From Cycas panzhihuaensis (Eukaryota; Cycadophyta), in assembly GCA_023213395.1 (NCBI GenBank), contig CM041465.1:38447741-38511740 (forward strand): 64,000 bases of DNA, given 5' to 3'. Of the stretch, positions 9,661 to 20,125 are shown one piece after another. Both the position numbers and the translations under genes were made by a program. The notes beneath the pieces were generated by a model that saw nothing but the letters and a program-made list of their open reading frames with translations, made no database searches and was not told the origin of the DNA. Positions within the stretch are counted from its first letter, which is position 1. Each line of letters opens with the position of its first letter.

Positions 9661-11315
9661 GTAGGGTCCTACACAGCTGAGGCCTGACATTGAGCGGAAC
9701 GGTGTGATCGTTGGTTGTCGGGTAACGCCATCTAACCCAAGACGAGGCTTGAGGATCCATCAACCCCAACAACGTGCAGAAGTAGGCACAGTGTATCGGT
9801 GGTGGTTGAAGTAGTGAAAATCACTATTCAACAGAACATAAGGGTTATTGGAGTCAAATTCAGGCGTGAAGATCACAGTTGTTGTTGGAGTTGGCTCGTT
9901 GGGGGTCATCCGAAGCCGGTTGAAGAACTATAGCAATAATCAAGCCTACAGAGCACGTCCTAATGGTGATTCGATGACTATAAGGACAACTATCCATATA
10001 CACAATTAAGTTGGTCATTTTCCCACTTAAAACACAATAAAATTCAAGAGAATGGAAGCTTTCTCTGGTGTCCCCTTCATTCAGTCCGTATAAGGGAGAG
10101 ATTGGAGCCTTTCTGGACTGTTTTCAGCCCTCTATACTGAGATTAGGTGAAGTGCATAGCAGTATAAAGAATCATCCACTGTATTTTTGAGTTATAGTGC
10201 TTGGAATTTGGGATTGTGACCCCTCACCTTGGCTAAACACACATTTTGAGACCGCATCTACATACTAGAAGATAGTTGGATTGTTTGTGTAGCTTACTGA
10301 AGAGTTGTGTGCATTAAATGAGCACGATACAGCAATTTTGAGGTTGGTCGAGTGTCTTGTGTGGTGGTTGGGCGCATCTCCTCTTGGTTGGGCGCATTTC
10401 CTCTTGATTGGGCAGATTACAAGTTGGTTGGGCAATTAGTAGCATTGGCTAAGCGTGTTTGAAGGTGGTTGGGCAACATACGAGCTGTTTACCAGCTGTA
10501 TGGGTGAGTGGAGACCCGTATCTTCAGTGAGCAGGTATGTTCTCTGTGTGCTTAGATCCACGGGTCTGGGCTATTTTTCTTTATGTCCAAACTGTGTATG
10601 AACTGTTTATTAGCCATATGAACAGAGAAACAAGCCTGTGCTGAGTACGCAGGTCTATTTTGGGTTGTGTTAGTCCGCGCAAGTCGACCTGTGTTAATAT
10701 GGCAGCGGCTCTTCATATTCGACTCGTGGAGATATAAAACATCACATGTAATGTATATTTACTAAGTGTTGGACTTAGTAATACATAATCCTCATTTGCA
10801 ATCAAATTTGAAGCACGTGAGTTAAGTGATGAGCCACGAGCATTTTTTGAAAAGTTGCCATTCTTGAGAATATGCCCTTTGGCATATTCTTTTTCTAATT
10901 GAACTTTATGAAAAGAGACCCTTGGAACTTTGATACATATGATTTTTATATAGTGTGAAGTATTTTGATCATATTTGGAGTGTTTTTGGTCTGTTTTGAG
11001 TGTGGATCGAGGGGATTTTTGTGTTTTTGATTTGAAGAGCGTGCACTATAGCCATGTGGAGCCGTTCTTTGTTCTTGGGGCATCGTTTTGAGTGCCTTAA
11101 GGGTCATTTTTTATTCCTTTTTAGGGTTTCTTAAGGTTGTTTGTTGACAATTAAGGAGGCGTAAACAATCAGTGGCTCACTTAACGTGGGTATAGTCGGT
11201 GTTGGGTGCCTTTGGAAGCGTGCTCGTGAGGCAAAGGAGGACGCAGGGGTATGATTTTGTCCTACACACATTCGTTTTGGTGTTGTTTAACCCATATTGA
11301 AGCCCGTTTCTCGAG
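9661..11315 (+). other. R4 untranslated leader
   Basis: This is 1.65 kb between the primer-binding site and gag, with no open frame of note. It contains a 20-bp-period repeat (10366-10433, listed separately). The rest shows no recognisable coding or structural signal. Confidence 0.75.
10366..10486 (+). repeat. 20-bp-phased GGTTGGGC array in R4 leader
   Basis: GRTTGGGC words start at 10366, 10386, 10406 and 10426, exactly 20 bp apart. The first two 20-bp units differ at one base. Degenerate units follow near 10446 (TTGGCTAAGC) and at 10467 (GGTTGGGC). It could be a decayed tandem repeat or a structured RNA or protein-binding array in the leader. Confidence 0.75.
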
Positions 11316-12130
11316 ATGGAGTGCATTATGCCCAAAGTTATCTTCAATGGTAACAATTTTAGAGAGTGGAAGGCCAATATGGAACTTATTCTGATGGTGA
11401 ATCAACTCTGGGGAATCACCAAGGCGAAAGTGGACGTGATTCCATTAGACCATAAGGAGTGTATTCGTCTCAAAGAGAAGCAATTTATGGCCATGGGACT
11501 ATTGAAACTATCACTGGCGCCGGACCAGAGAGCATTGGTTCATAATCTTGATGAACTGGCAGAGATATGGAGAAAATTGTGTGATACATTTAAAAAGAAG
11601 TAGACAAATAGAGGTCTGGCACTGATGTTGGAATTACTCAACTCGTGTGTGGAGGATGAGAACAACATCAGCTCCTACCTTAACAAGATTACCAACTTGA
11701 AGAATAAGCTAGAGGAATTGAAGCCGAACTCGATCGATGATGCGCTACTATTCACAATAATCATGTCGAAATTGTCGGTTGCCTTTGCCACATTCCAGAC
11801 CATTTATGGTAGAGATGAAGTGATGGAAGCAAAGACCTTTGATGGGCTTAAAAATCTGATTCTAGTAGAAGATGCCAAGCTCAAACATTATAGTATGTTT
11901 GGAGGTTCGAGTTCAAGTAAAGCCTTAGCCATGAAAACTCAGAGGAAGGAGGCCACTAAGGAGGAGAAGATCACATAGAGGTTAGGAGAAAGTTCTCAAA
12001 ACAAAAAGAAGTTCAATGAGAAATGCAATTACTGCAAGAAGGATGGTCACCGTGAGAAGAACTATTGGTTCAAGCGTCGTGACAAGCGCAAAGTCAACAA
12101 GGATGATAAAGGGAAGAACACTGCTGCTCA
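11316..12130 (+). pseudogene. R4 gag
   Basis: The start ATG at 11316 opens a frame with the copia gag pattern FNGNNFREWK (about residue 10), LWGITK and the ISSYLNKI helix region. In-frame TAG stops at 11601 and 11976 interrupt it. The zinc knuckle at 12026-12070 reads CX2CX4HX4Y: the last Cys is Tyr (TGT/TGC to TAT), so the metal site is lost. Gag and protease share one frame, as is normal for copia. Confidence 0.85.
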
Positions 12131-13558
12131 CTGTGTCCGAACAAAAACCTTATCGGTCGAACCAGATCAGAGAGATTATTGGGTGCTTGACTTAGGAGCG
12201 CAGAAGCATATTTCTTACCAGAGGCGGAACTTCGATACGATGACTTCAAATCAGAGTGGTGCTCAGATTGTCCTTGGTGATGCTCGTGTCTTGCCGATAG
12301 AAGGTATCGATGAAGTTTCCATTGCAGTAGGTAAATTTACCGGGCTGTATTATGCACCAAAGATGCAGTTGAACCTTCTTTCAACTTGGGAGATCTGCAA
12401 ACAAGGTATGAAGGTGGAGCTTTATGATGATTAAGGATCCGAAACAGAACTTTGCTGTCATAGCTGCTAGGAAAGTCATGGACAACTTCTGGGTGTTTGA
12501 AAAATTTCTGTCTCAGAAGAAGTCCTACGCCTTTGTTGCCAGCGCGGATGACATGAGTAAGTTGTGGCACAATTGCCTCGGTCACCTTAATTACAATAGT
12601 ATTGCACTGTTGAAGAGGTTGAAGATGGTGGAAGGATTGTCGTCGGTTACCTGCTCAGATGGTGTGTGCGAAGGGTGTATGTATGGCAAGCACCAACGCT
12701 ACCCTTTTGCTCAGGATAATGCCTGGAGAGCCAAGGAGAAGCTAGAGCTTGTACATTCAAATCTAATGGGCCCTCTTCCTAACCCTTCGATACTTGGAGC
12801 TCGTTATACCCTTGTATTTGTGGATGACTACACCAAGAAGGCCTGGGTTTACTTTCTCAAGAACAAGTCAGACGTGTTTGATCGCTTTCGTGAATGGAGA
12901 GCGATGGTTGAAAATGAATGTGATAAGAAAATAAAGTCATTAAGAAGTGATAATGGCAAGGAATACGACAACAATGTGTTCAATCAGTTCTGTCGCGATC
13001 ATGGTATAAAACGGGAATTTACGGTCCCGTATACCCCACAACAGAACAGAGTTGTTGAAAGAAAGAATCGTACTATGATGGAGATGGCGAGGTGTATGGT
13101 GCATGCTCTAAACACTTGCGAAATTTTGGGCGGTTGTGGCGATCATTGTCTAAATTTTGAATTGGGTACCCACTCAAGCAGTTTGCAGCATGACCCCCAA
13201 AGAGAAATGGACCAATCGTAAACCTGTCATTAGCCATTTAAGAACGTTTGGGTGTATCGCGTACGCCCACATCCCAGATGATACCCGAAAGAAGCTAGAT
13301 CAGAAAAGTCTAAAGTACATATTCATGGGGTATTGCATGGAGAACAAAGCCTACAGACTATGGGATCCACAGGAGGAAAAGATTGTGGTTAGTCGGGATG
13401 TCAAATTTGATGAGACATCGTCATATCATGCTGACAGATCATCAGAGGAGCCGTTTTACCCCCCCGCCCCTCCCTTCTCCCATTCCCAAATTCATCAAGC
13501 AAAGAGGACAATAAGCCAGTCGCTAAAACACCTAAGGAAGCAGGATCAAGTGGGATGA
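12131..13558 (+). pseudogene. R4 protease and integrase
   Basis: The protease motif near 12189 reads DLGA instead of DSGA, a C-to-T-type change in the Ser codon. The frame stops at about 12432 and resumes in another frame. Integrase follows: the HHCC zinc region (LWHNCLGH ... VCEGCMYGKHQRYPF, 12565-12705), then the catalytic core with VDDYT (12820), RSDNGKEY (near 12950) and VVERKNR (near 13055), which together give an intact D-D-E set. A frameshift near 13150 separates the core from the C-terminal part (SHLRTFGCIAYAH, KYIFMGYC). A Ser/Pro-rich linker ends the region. Confidence 0.87.
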
Positions 13559-13572
13559 GTAATAGTGAGTAG

Positions 13573-14519
13573 TTGCCGCGAGTTGAAGTACCTCCAGCAA
13601 TGGGTCCTTCAATACCTTTATGGGTAAGGAAGACTATAGAAGACTCTGGTGTGGCAATGCAAACCTTAACTGATGATCGAAGAACACAAAGTCAGCATGC
13701 CGATCGAACTCTGCTGGTTGACACCAACGACTCCAATGATCCTGATTCGTTCAATAAAGCGAAAGGAGATCCAAGATGGAGAGTTGTAATGGAGGAAGAG
13801 GATAGTTCTCTACTGAAGAATGACACGTGGGATTTAGTTCCACTACTTCGACAAAGAATCCTATAGGATGCAAGTAGGTCTACAAGACAAAGTTCCGCTC
13901 TGATGGAGAGGTGGATAAGTTTAAGGCTAGACTTGTTTCGCAGGGATTCAAACAAAAAGAAGGCATTGACTATGAGGAGACATTTGCACCAGTCTCCAGA
14001 ATGACAATGGTTCGTTTGTTGATTTCCTTAGCAGCAGCTTATGGTTGGGAGTTACATCAAATGGACGTAAAGTCTGCATTCCTTAATGGAGATCTAAAGG
14101 AGGAGATATACATGTTGCAACCTCTAGGATTCATTAAGGATGGCCAAGAGCATCTTGTGTGCCATTTGAAGAAGTCGATCTATGGCCTGAAACAAGCACC
14201 TCGTGTTTGGTATGAAAAGATGGATGCGAAGTTGAAAGTTGCAGGTTTCGAGTTTTTTGAACTCGACCCAAATCTGTATGTGAAGAGAAGAGGGACTTCA
14301 ATAGTAGCTTGCGTGGTGTATGTGGATGATTTGGTCATCGGCAGTAACTGTGGCAAGTCTATTGCTAAAGTCAAATCCAATCTGGGAGCTTCATTTGACA
14401 TGATAGACCTTGGGAGACTTCACTACTTCTTGGGCATTCAGGTCAGGCAGATGGATGACAGGATTGTGTTGCTACAGTCTCAGTATGTGAAGAACTTGCT
14501 GGAGGAATTTGGAATATAG
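13573..14519 (+). pseudogene. R4 reverse transcriptase
   Basis: The frame from 13911 to 14519 is open and carries the palm motifs [45 protein letters not shown] and the catalytic box YVDD at 14319-14330, then LGRLHYFLGIQV. The N-terminal linker (13573-13866) is in another frame and stops at about 13864. A TAG at 14517 separates RT from RNase H. The RT core itself is well preserved for a 7.8% LTR-divergent element. Confidence 0.87.
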
Positions 14520-15305
14520 AATTGTAAATCAATTGTAACACCATGTGTAGAAGGCCCTAAGTTGTAGAAGGATATGGCCAAGCCCTCTGTAGATGGCACA
14601 AAATATCACAAGTTGGTAGGGAGTCTGATCAATTTGACTCATACCAGGCCTGATATTGCATACGTTGTCGGGTTAGTTTCCCGCTACATGCAGAATCCTC
14701 AAGAACCTCATTTGGTTACAGCAAAGCGGATTCTAAAGTATTTGAAGGGGACTATCAATCTTGGTCTCGAATATCGTCGAGGTGAAGAGATACAATTGCA
14801 TGGCTATACGGATGTTGATTGGGGAGGAGATTTCGATGATCGGAAGTCCACTGCTAGATACATGTTTGGTGTTGGCAATGGATTTGTTTCATGGCAGTCA
14901 AAGAAGCAGCAGACAGTGGCGCTCTCTTCTACAGAGGTTGAATATCAAGGACTCAGTGCAAGTGTGAAGGAAGTCGTATGGTTGCAAGGTCCCTTGGAGT
15001 TTCTTGGAGTTTCAAATGGACACCCGGTTATCTTTGTTGATAACCAAAGTACCATTTGCCTATCAAAGAATCCAGAGTTTCATGCGCGTATGAAGCACAT
15101 TGAGATTTAGCACCATTATATTCATGAACAGATCAAATCAGGGAAGTTGCAGGTCGACTACTGTCCGAGTGAATTCCAGTTTGCGGACGTGTTCACCAAA
15201 CCTCTCACTGAAGATCAACTCATGAAGATGCATACCCGACTTGGACTCACCAATGTTATCCTTGAAGGGGGATGTATCAACAAGGATAAAGAAGCTGCAG
15301 GATAG
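14520..15305 (+). pseudogene. R4 RNase H
   Basis: The open stretch 14574-15110 carries LVGSLINLTHTRPDIAY, the RNase H acidic blocks (TDVDWGGD, STEVEYQGLS, VDNQSTICL) and ARMKHIEI, then a TAG at 15108. The last part (QVDYCPSEFQFADVFTKPLT, 15150-15205) continues to a stop near 15305. The first catalytic region is intact apart from small substitutions. Confidence 0.87.
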
Positions 15306-15359
15306 TCCCAGCCTTCGTGATAACATAACTATTGCAGTTGGCAAGCTCCCCACATTCAC

Positions 15360-15371
15360 ATTAAGAGGGGA
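15360..15371 (+). other. R4 polypurine tract
   Basis: A purine run (AAGAGGGGA) directly precedes the 3' LTR, the usual primer for plus-strand DNA synthesis. Confidence 0.85.
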
Positions 15372-15742
15372 TGTTACTGTGGCAGTTAATTATTAAGCTA
15401 CTTAATTAATGTTAATATGGTTTAATTAAGTGAAAAGGTGTGAAGCCAAAAGGTGCAACTTATTCGGAGGATCACAACCCTAATCGAGTGACACCTCTTA
15501 GGAGAATATAAATGGCTCGAGGCCTTGTGTATTCAACATCCAAGATTCATTGTATCGATTCAATGTGAAATAATCAAGTGATCCATCAAGGATCCTTTTG
15601 TGGTGGGTTTTTTCCGAAAGGGTTTTCCCACGTAAATTCCTATGTACTGTGCATCTGTTATCTGTGTATATTTGTTTGTTTGTTGTGCATGGTAAAAGAT
15701 TCTGTAGTTGTAAACATGTGTATGATTTCATGTTCCCAAACA
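15372..15742 (+). repeat. R4 3' LTR (371 bp)
   Basis: Starts TGTTACTGTGG, ends CAAACA and is followed by the duplicated CTGCC. It matches the 5' LTR with about 29 substitutions. Confidence 0.95.
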
Positions 15743-15747
15743 CTGCC

Positions 15748-16382
15748 ACACCATTTTATGCCATTCTGAATACAATACTGATTGAACTCCTTGGATGTAT
15801 ACTCACCACCATTGTCGAATTTGAGTATCTTAATTCGCATGCCTGATTCATTTTCCACAAGAAGTTTAAATTCTTTAAACTTGTTCAATGCTTCTGACTT
15901 ATGTTGTAGAAAATAAACCCACATTTTATGTGAGTAATTATCAATATCAGTCATGAGAAAGAAAATCCTCCATGTGATTGAGTGGACATGGGTCCACAAA
16001 TGTCAGAATGGATCAACTGCAATAATTGTTGAACTCTCTAGGCCTTACATTTCTGAAAAGGTTCACGATGTTGTTTCCCCATAAGAAATGATTCACAAAG
16101 ACAGTTATCCCCTAAAATTTTGGGTAAGCCATGAACCATATTCTGCTTGAACATCTGTCTTATACTGTACAAATTTAGATGTCTAAGTGGTTCATACCAT
16201 AACTGAGTCTTATTGACAAAACGGAAGACAAAGGCATGAGATAATCCAGATATTGTGTCTAATTTATGAAGGCCACGATCTTCATGACCTATTGCAACTA
16301 TCTGGTCTTTTTTGCTCTAAATTATACATTTCCTGTCTTTGAATAGTACACTCATCTGTTGTTTATCTAATTGAATTGCCAT
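15748..16382 (-). pseudogene. R3 truncated start, pre-integrase and integrase N-terminal half
   Basis: On the minus strand an ATG at 16382-16380 is followed after two codons by QLDKQQMS, a motif that in R6 lies just after protease (near 20610). Gag and protease are therefore absent, and the join is in frame at the ATG. A TAG ends that frame about 20 codons on. Later frames show the zinc region (LCES, GKQHR near 16070), VENESGM and FDNGGEY near 15800. The sequence before the ATG resembles the sequence before gag of R6, so the ATG looks like the original gag start. R5 inserted 9 bp upstream of it. Confidence 0.82.
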
Positions 16383-16396
16383 AATGACTTAATGTA

Positions 16397-16595
16397 TGTT
16401 GAAAATCAAACCCTCAATTAATGAAGAAAGGTAGAATCTCTCTTCATTATTGATGGAGGGAGACCTCCTTTAAAAACAACAGGCTTTGTAACCGTTATGT
16501 TGTTATTACATTAAAACATATGAGTTAAAAATAAATGAGGGTCTTAACACATTGCTCCTTTTAATGATCCTAGGATAAAACATTTCATTCTAACA
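16397..16595 (-). repeat. R5 3' LTR (199 bp)
   Basis: Starts TGTTGAAAATC and ends TCTAACA on the plus strand; it pairs with 49866-50064. The adjoining polypurine tract (16596-16604, minus AAGAGAGGG) was itself the target of R6, whose duplication CTCTT lies inside it. Confidence 0.93.
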
Positions 16596-16604
16596 CCCTC
16601 TCTT

Positions 16605-17166
16605 TGTTAAACCTTATGTTTATATGTTAAGCTTATGTACTTTATATTTATGTATTATGTGTGCACTTTAATGTTTATGTGCACTTTTGTACTTTAGGGG
16701 TGACTTTATCACTTAAGTGATAAAGTACACACCCACTTTATGACTAGTGACATAACGTTGTCACTTATGTCACTTGAGGGTCAAATGACCCCATTGCACT
16801 TTTGCTCACACAAGAGCTTCCAAAAGGACACATGTGCAACATCCAAGGCATGTATCTTGGATGTTTGACACTTGTCAAACATCCAAGGCCTTAGGTCTCT
16901 CATCTCACTCTATATAATGAGACCTCTCCTTCATTATTGCACATTCAAGAGTTGGAGCTTATTGTTATTCTATCAGTTTGCTAATCAAGCTGAAAGCATT
17001 CTTTGGTTGTTGGACTAATTCCAACACCCCATATTTGGTATTGTGATCTTGCTCCTATTTCTCTTTGAGTTCTTTAAGTTCTTTGTTGTTTATGCTTAAT
17101 GCATTTAATGGTATTGTGCTTTGTTAAAGATCTTGGACCTATGTGGCCATTAGGCCCATTCTAATA
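16605..17166 (+). repeat. R6 5' LTR (562 bp)
   Basis: Starts TGTTAAACC and ends CTAATA (the partner copy ends CTAACA). A TATA-like box (CTATATAATG) lies near 16911 and a short tandem repeat (AGTTCTTT) near 17070. Confidence 0.94.
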
Positions 17167-17168
17167 AT

Positions 17169-17180
17169 TGGTATCAGAGC
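17169..17180 (+). other. R6 primer-binding site
   Basis: TGGTATCAGAGC, complementary to initiator-methionine tRNA, 2 nt after the LTR. Confidence 0.93.
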
Positions 17181-17429
17181 TTATGGAAATCTTTTGTGTT
17201 TGAGCTTTGATTTGTTAGCTTTAATGCTGTCCTCTATTTTCTTGCATCCAAATTTGGGCCTCCATGTTTGCACTCTGTCCCATTCATGCTTGTTGTCCTA
17301 TCTTTGCTCTGCTTCTCAAATTCATCCATCTTGAGAAATCTTGGGGACAGAAAATTTTTTTGCATCTGTCCTTGCACTTGTACACAGAAAATTTTCTCTG
17401 AATCTGCCCATTTTTGGGCCTGCACTTGA

Positions 17430-18035
17430 AGCTGCTGTCCTTGCTAAAGTCCCGCCCATGCACTGAAACTGCACTTGCTAAAGTTCTCGCCCATAACACG
17501 CCAAGAAGGGCTTGTCTGCACTGCGCTCGCACTGCACAAGAAAAGAGGACACAAAGACCTCACCTCCTGGGCCTTGTTCTGTTGTACCCTCGGGAGCATC
17601 AAGCACCTATGCACTAGCACGGACCTGCGCACAGTTATAAGCCGTTCCTGCTCAGCACAGCTCACACGGGAGAGTACGCCCCATTTTTGCACCTGTCTAC
17701 GGGAGCCAGCACTCAGCAGACCAGCGCGGGGTCTCACAGAAGAAGGACAAGCCCGCTCACGGGGAGACCTGCACCTGCTCACGGGGAGACGTGGACCTGC
17801 TGAAGCCCATATTCAGGGAGTCACGGAGGGAAGCACAGAAGCTTCCGGAAGAAGGACGAGCCCGCACGGCTTCCGGAACCTTCCGGACAAAGGCACTGCC
17901 AGGCATTGTGGAGACGCACCGCACTCCAGACAAAGGGCCCGCAAACGCACGGAATTACGGATCGAGAAGAGGGGCCCGCATGGGCACAAAAATTTTAACG
18001 GAAAAATCTATCGACGGGAGGCGCCCTAATCTGAT
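17430..18035 (+). other. GC-rich island in R6 leader with a 184-codon open frame
   Basis: About 600 bp are clearly richer in G+C and CpG than the AT-rich sequence on both sides. A frame stays open from 17475 to 18029, and the opposite strand is also open in part. The translation is rich in Arg, Gly, Pro and Ser and I recognise no domain, so coding is doubtful. A 22-bp unit (starting CTCACGGGGAGAC) is tandemly repeated at 17756-17799. R3 has a comparable GC-rich block in the same place (about 51160-51780). It could be captured host sequence or a structured leader domain. Confidence 0.5.
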
Positions 18036-19345
18036 TATTGACTTATAAAACTTTGATTTATGCAATTTAGCATATTCTCAAAGAATATGCCTAATTAAAT
18101 CAAGGGTATTTTCCTAAAATTTTTTTTAAGACAGTTTTTTTCTTATTAATCAAGGATTAAAAGAGGCTTTATTACCTTAAGAGAATTTTTGATCAAGGGG
18201 GGCTTTAATGCTCTAAGTGGCTTTACACCATTTTAGCTATTTGAAGGCTGCTTTAAGGTGTCGTTGAAGCCTTAAATGTTTTAAGGAAATTTTTTTTTAA
18301 TGAGATTTAATCTCATTTTTAAAGCTTTTTTTTGGCCCACTAAAGTACTTTTTTAGTACTTAAGACGATTAAAATTTCTTTGATGGAAAGAGGACTCAAT
18401 GAATGACACATGCTAAGTCATTCTCCTCTTATTAAAGTTTGAAGTTGCATGATTTAAATGCTTAAAAAGGACTCCCTGCGAGGTGTTCTAGTGAGGCAAA
18501 GTTACAAAAAATTTGATTTTCAGCCTTTATTTATTACTTTTTTAAGCTCTTTTAGCACTTTGTTTAATGCTATTAAAGCATTTAGAGCTTAATTAAAGTA
18601 ATCAAAAAACATATTCATAGTGTAAAGGTGATAAACATCACCATTTGAGTTGATTTTTTGGCACCTTGCATGGTAACCTTAGCCTTCAAAAATTTCAAAA
18701 AGAAGGCTGAATTTGGCACTTAATAAAATCACATTTTTTTGGATTGTTGAGACTATTTTAAAGTCTCAACAACTTGCTGCTTGGGGTTTGTTTTGGCATT
18801 TGGAGCACATTGAGTACACTTGGCTAGTGGTTTCTTTCTACATTGAATTTGGAGGGTTAAAAAGAACCCACTTCTGCTATCTTCATTAAAGGTTTTGCAT
18901 CATTTTTTCACTAAGTACTCAAAAGTACTTACATTATTGTACTCAAGCATTCAAAGCATTTTACTTGGATCACAAAAAGCACTTAATACACATAATAAAA
19001 GTGCTCATTACTCTCATGTACTTGCTTCTTAAGAAGACTTCATTGTAAGCTAAATCATAGCATCAAAGCTAAGTACATAATCCAAGTAAAAGGACTTCAA
19101 AAATTCACTTTAAAAATTGTCTAAAAGTGAATTTTAAAATCTAGCTGGGAGGCTCAAAAAAGGTTTAATCCTTGCCTCTGCTACACTTAACTTTGGACCA
19201 ACTCAATAGCCGTAGTCCTCCACCCCTCATCACTCCACCAGTTGTTGGATCTTCTTGTAAAATCAGGACTGGTGGTGTTGTTAGAAGGTAGAATTTAAGC
19301 GACAAAGCTTTGAAGTTACCAAGTTATTTGATAGCTTTTATATAA
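18036..19345 (+). other. R6 AT-rich leader, distal part
   Basis: This is 1.3 kb of AT-rich sequence with many homopolymer T and A runs and no coding signal. It runs up to the gag start. R3 has a similar AT-rich block at 50290-51150 on the minus strand. Confidence 0.7.
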
Positions 19346-20125
19346 GTGGAAAGATGGCTGCCATTAACATGCACAATAAGGCTAACAGGACAAGCAAATT
19401 ATCAAGAATGGAAAAGAATTACACAAAATCTCTTGATAATGAATGAATTTTGGGGATATGTTTCTGGGAGAATCCCCAATCCTGCACTTGTTGATGATGA
19501 TGAAGTTGATGTTAATTATGAACGTGTTGCTGCTTGGGAAGCCAAAGACGAGATTGCTTTGGCATTTATTCATATGATTGTCGATGTACATGTAGATCAG
19601 AACATCTCTTCTGCTAAATCTTCTAAAGAAGCTTGGGACACATTGTCCTCATTGTATGAAGGGCGAGATGAAGCTCGCATTTTGATGATAAAAGCCAAAT
19701 TGTATTCTGTCAAATTTGTAAAGCCAATGTCGGCATTTTTGTCCTCCATTAAGGAGGTTTGTAATAAATTGAATACTTTAGGTAGTCCTGCTACAAGGGA
19801 TGAACTCATCACATCCATCACAAAAGCATTGCCAAAGGACTACAACGGCTTCGTATCATCTACCACTCGAGATGGTTCACTAAAGCAAATGACATTCAAT
19901 GAACTTGAAAGCTTATTGCTTCAAGAAGAACAGATTTATGCTAAGGATAATGAAGAACCATCTACACTAGGTGCTTTCATGGCCAAGGCAAAGGCCAATC
20001 AGATCTCCAAATCTGCATTCACAAAGCAGTTTGGAAACATGAACATTGGATCTTCTAAGTCCAATGTTGTGTGTCATTATTGTGGCAAACCTGGCCACAT
20101 TGCACCTGATTGCAGAAAGAAGTAG
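19346..20125 (+). pseudogene. R6 gag
   Basis: The frame from 19346 to 20125 covers LTGQANYQEWKR, FWGYVSG, SKEAWDTLSSLYEG, KFVKPMSAF, LPKDYNGFVSS and one intact CX2CX4HX4C zinc knuckle (about 20072-20113). The open frame lacks an ATG at its start. An ATG at 19353 lies in the next frame, which suggests a one-base insertion near 19380 separates the true start from the body. The frame ends at TAG 20123. Gag forms the particle shell and binds element RNA. Confidence 0.88.

Larger units (their letters stand above)
9274..15742 (+). mobile_element. R4: complete Ty1/copia element
   Basis: R4 is 6469 bp with LTRs of 374 and 371 bp, target duplication CTGCC (9269-9273 and 15743-15747), an exact tRNA-Met primer-binding site and a polypurine tract. 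It inserted into integrase of R3 in opposite orientation. LTRs differ at about 29 of 371 aligned positions (7.8%) plus two small gaps, so it is old. Gag has one zinc knuckle, unlike the short-LTR family, and its leader is 1.65 kb. It is a separate copia lineage from the rest. Confidence 0.95.

Noticed and set aside
10366-10486. CRISPR-like array
   Set aside because: The repeat is 20 bp with no distinct spacers and lies in a plant retrotransposon leader; CRISPR arrays do not occur in plant genomes.
17475-18029. 184-codon open frame as a real host gene
   Set aside because: It lies inside the R6 leader, shows no domain, and open frames appear on both strands as expected in GC-rich DNA. Kept as an observation, not called as a gene.
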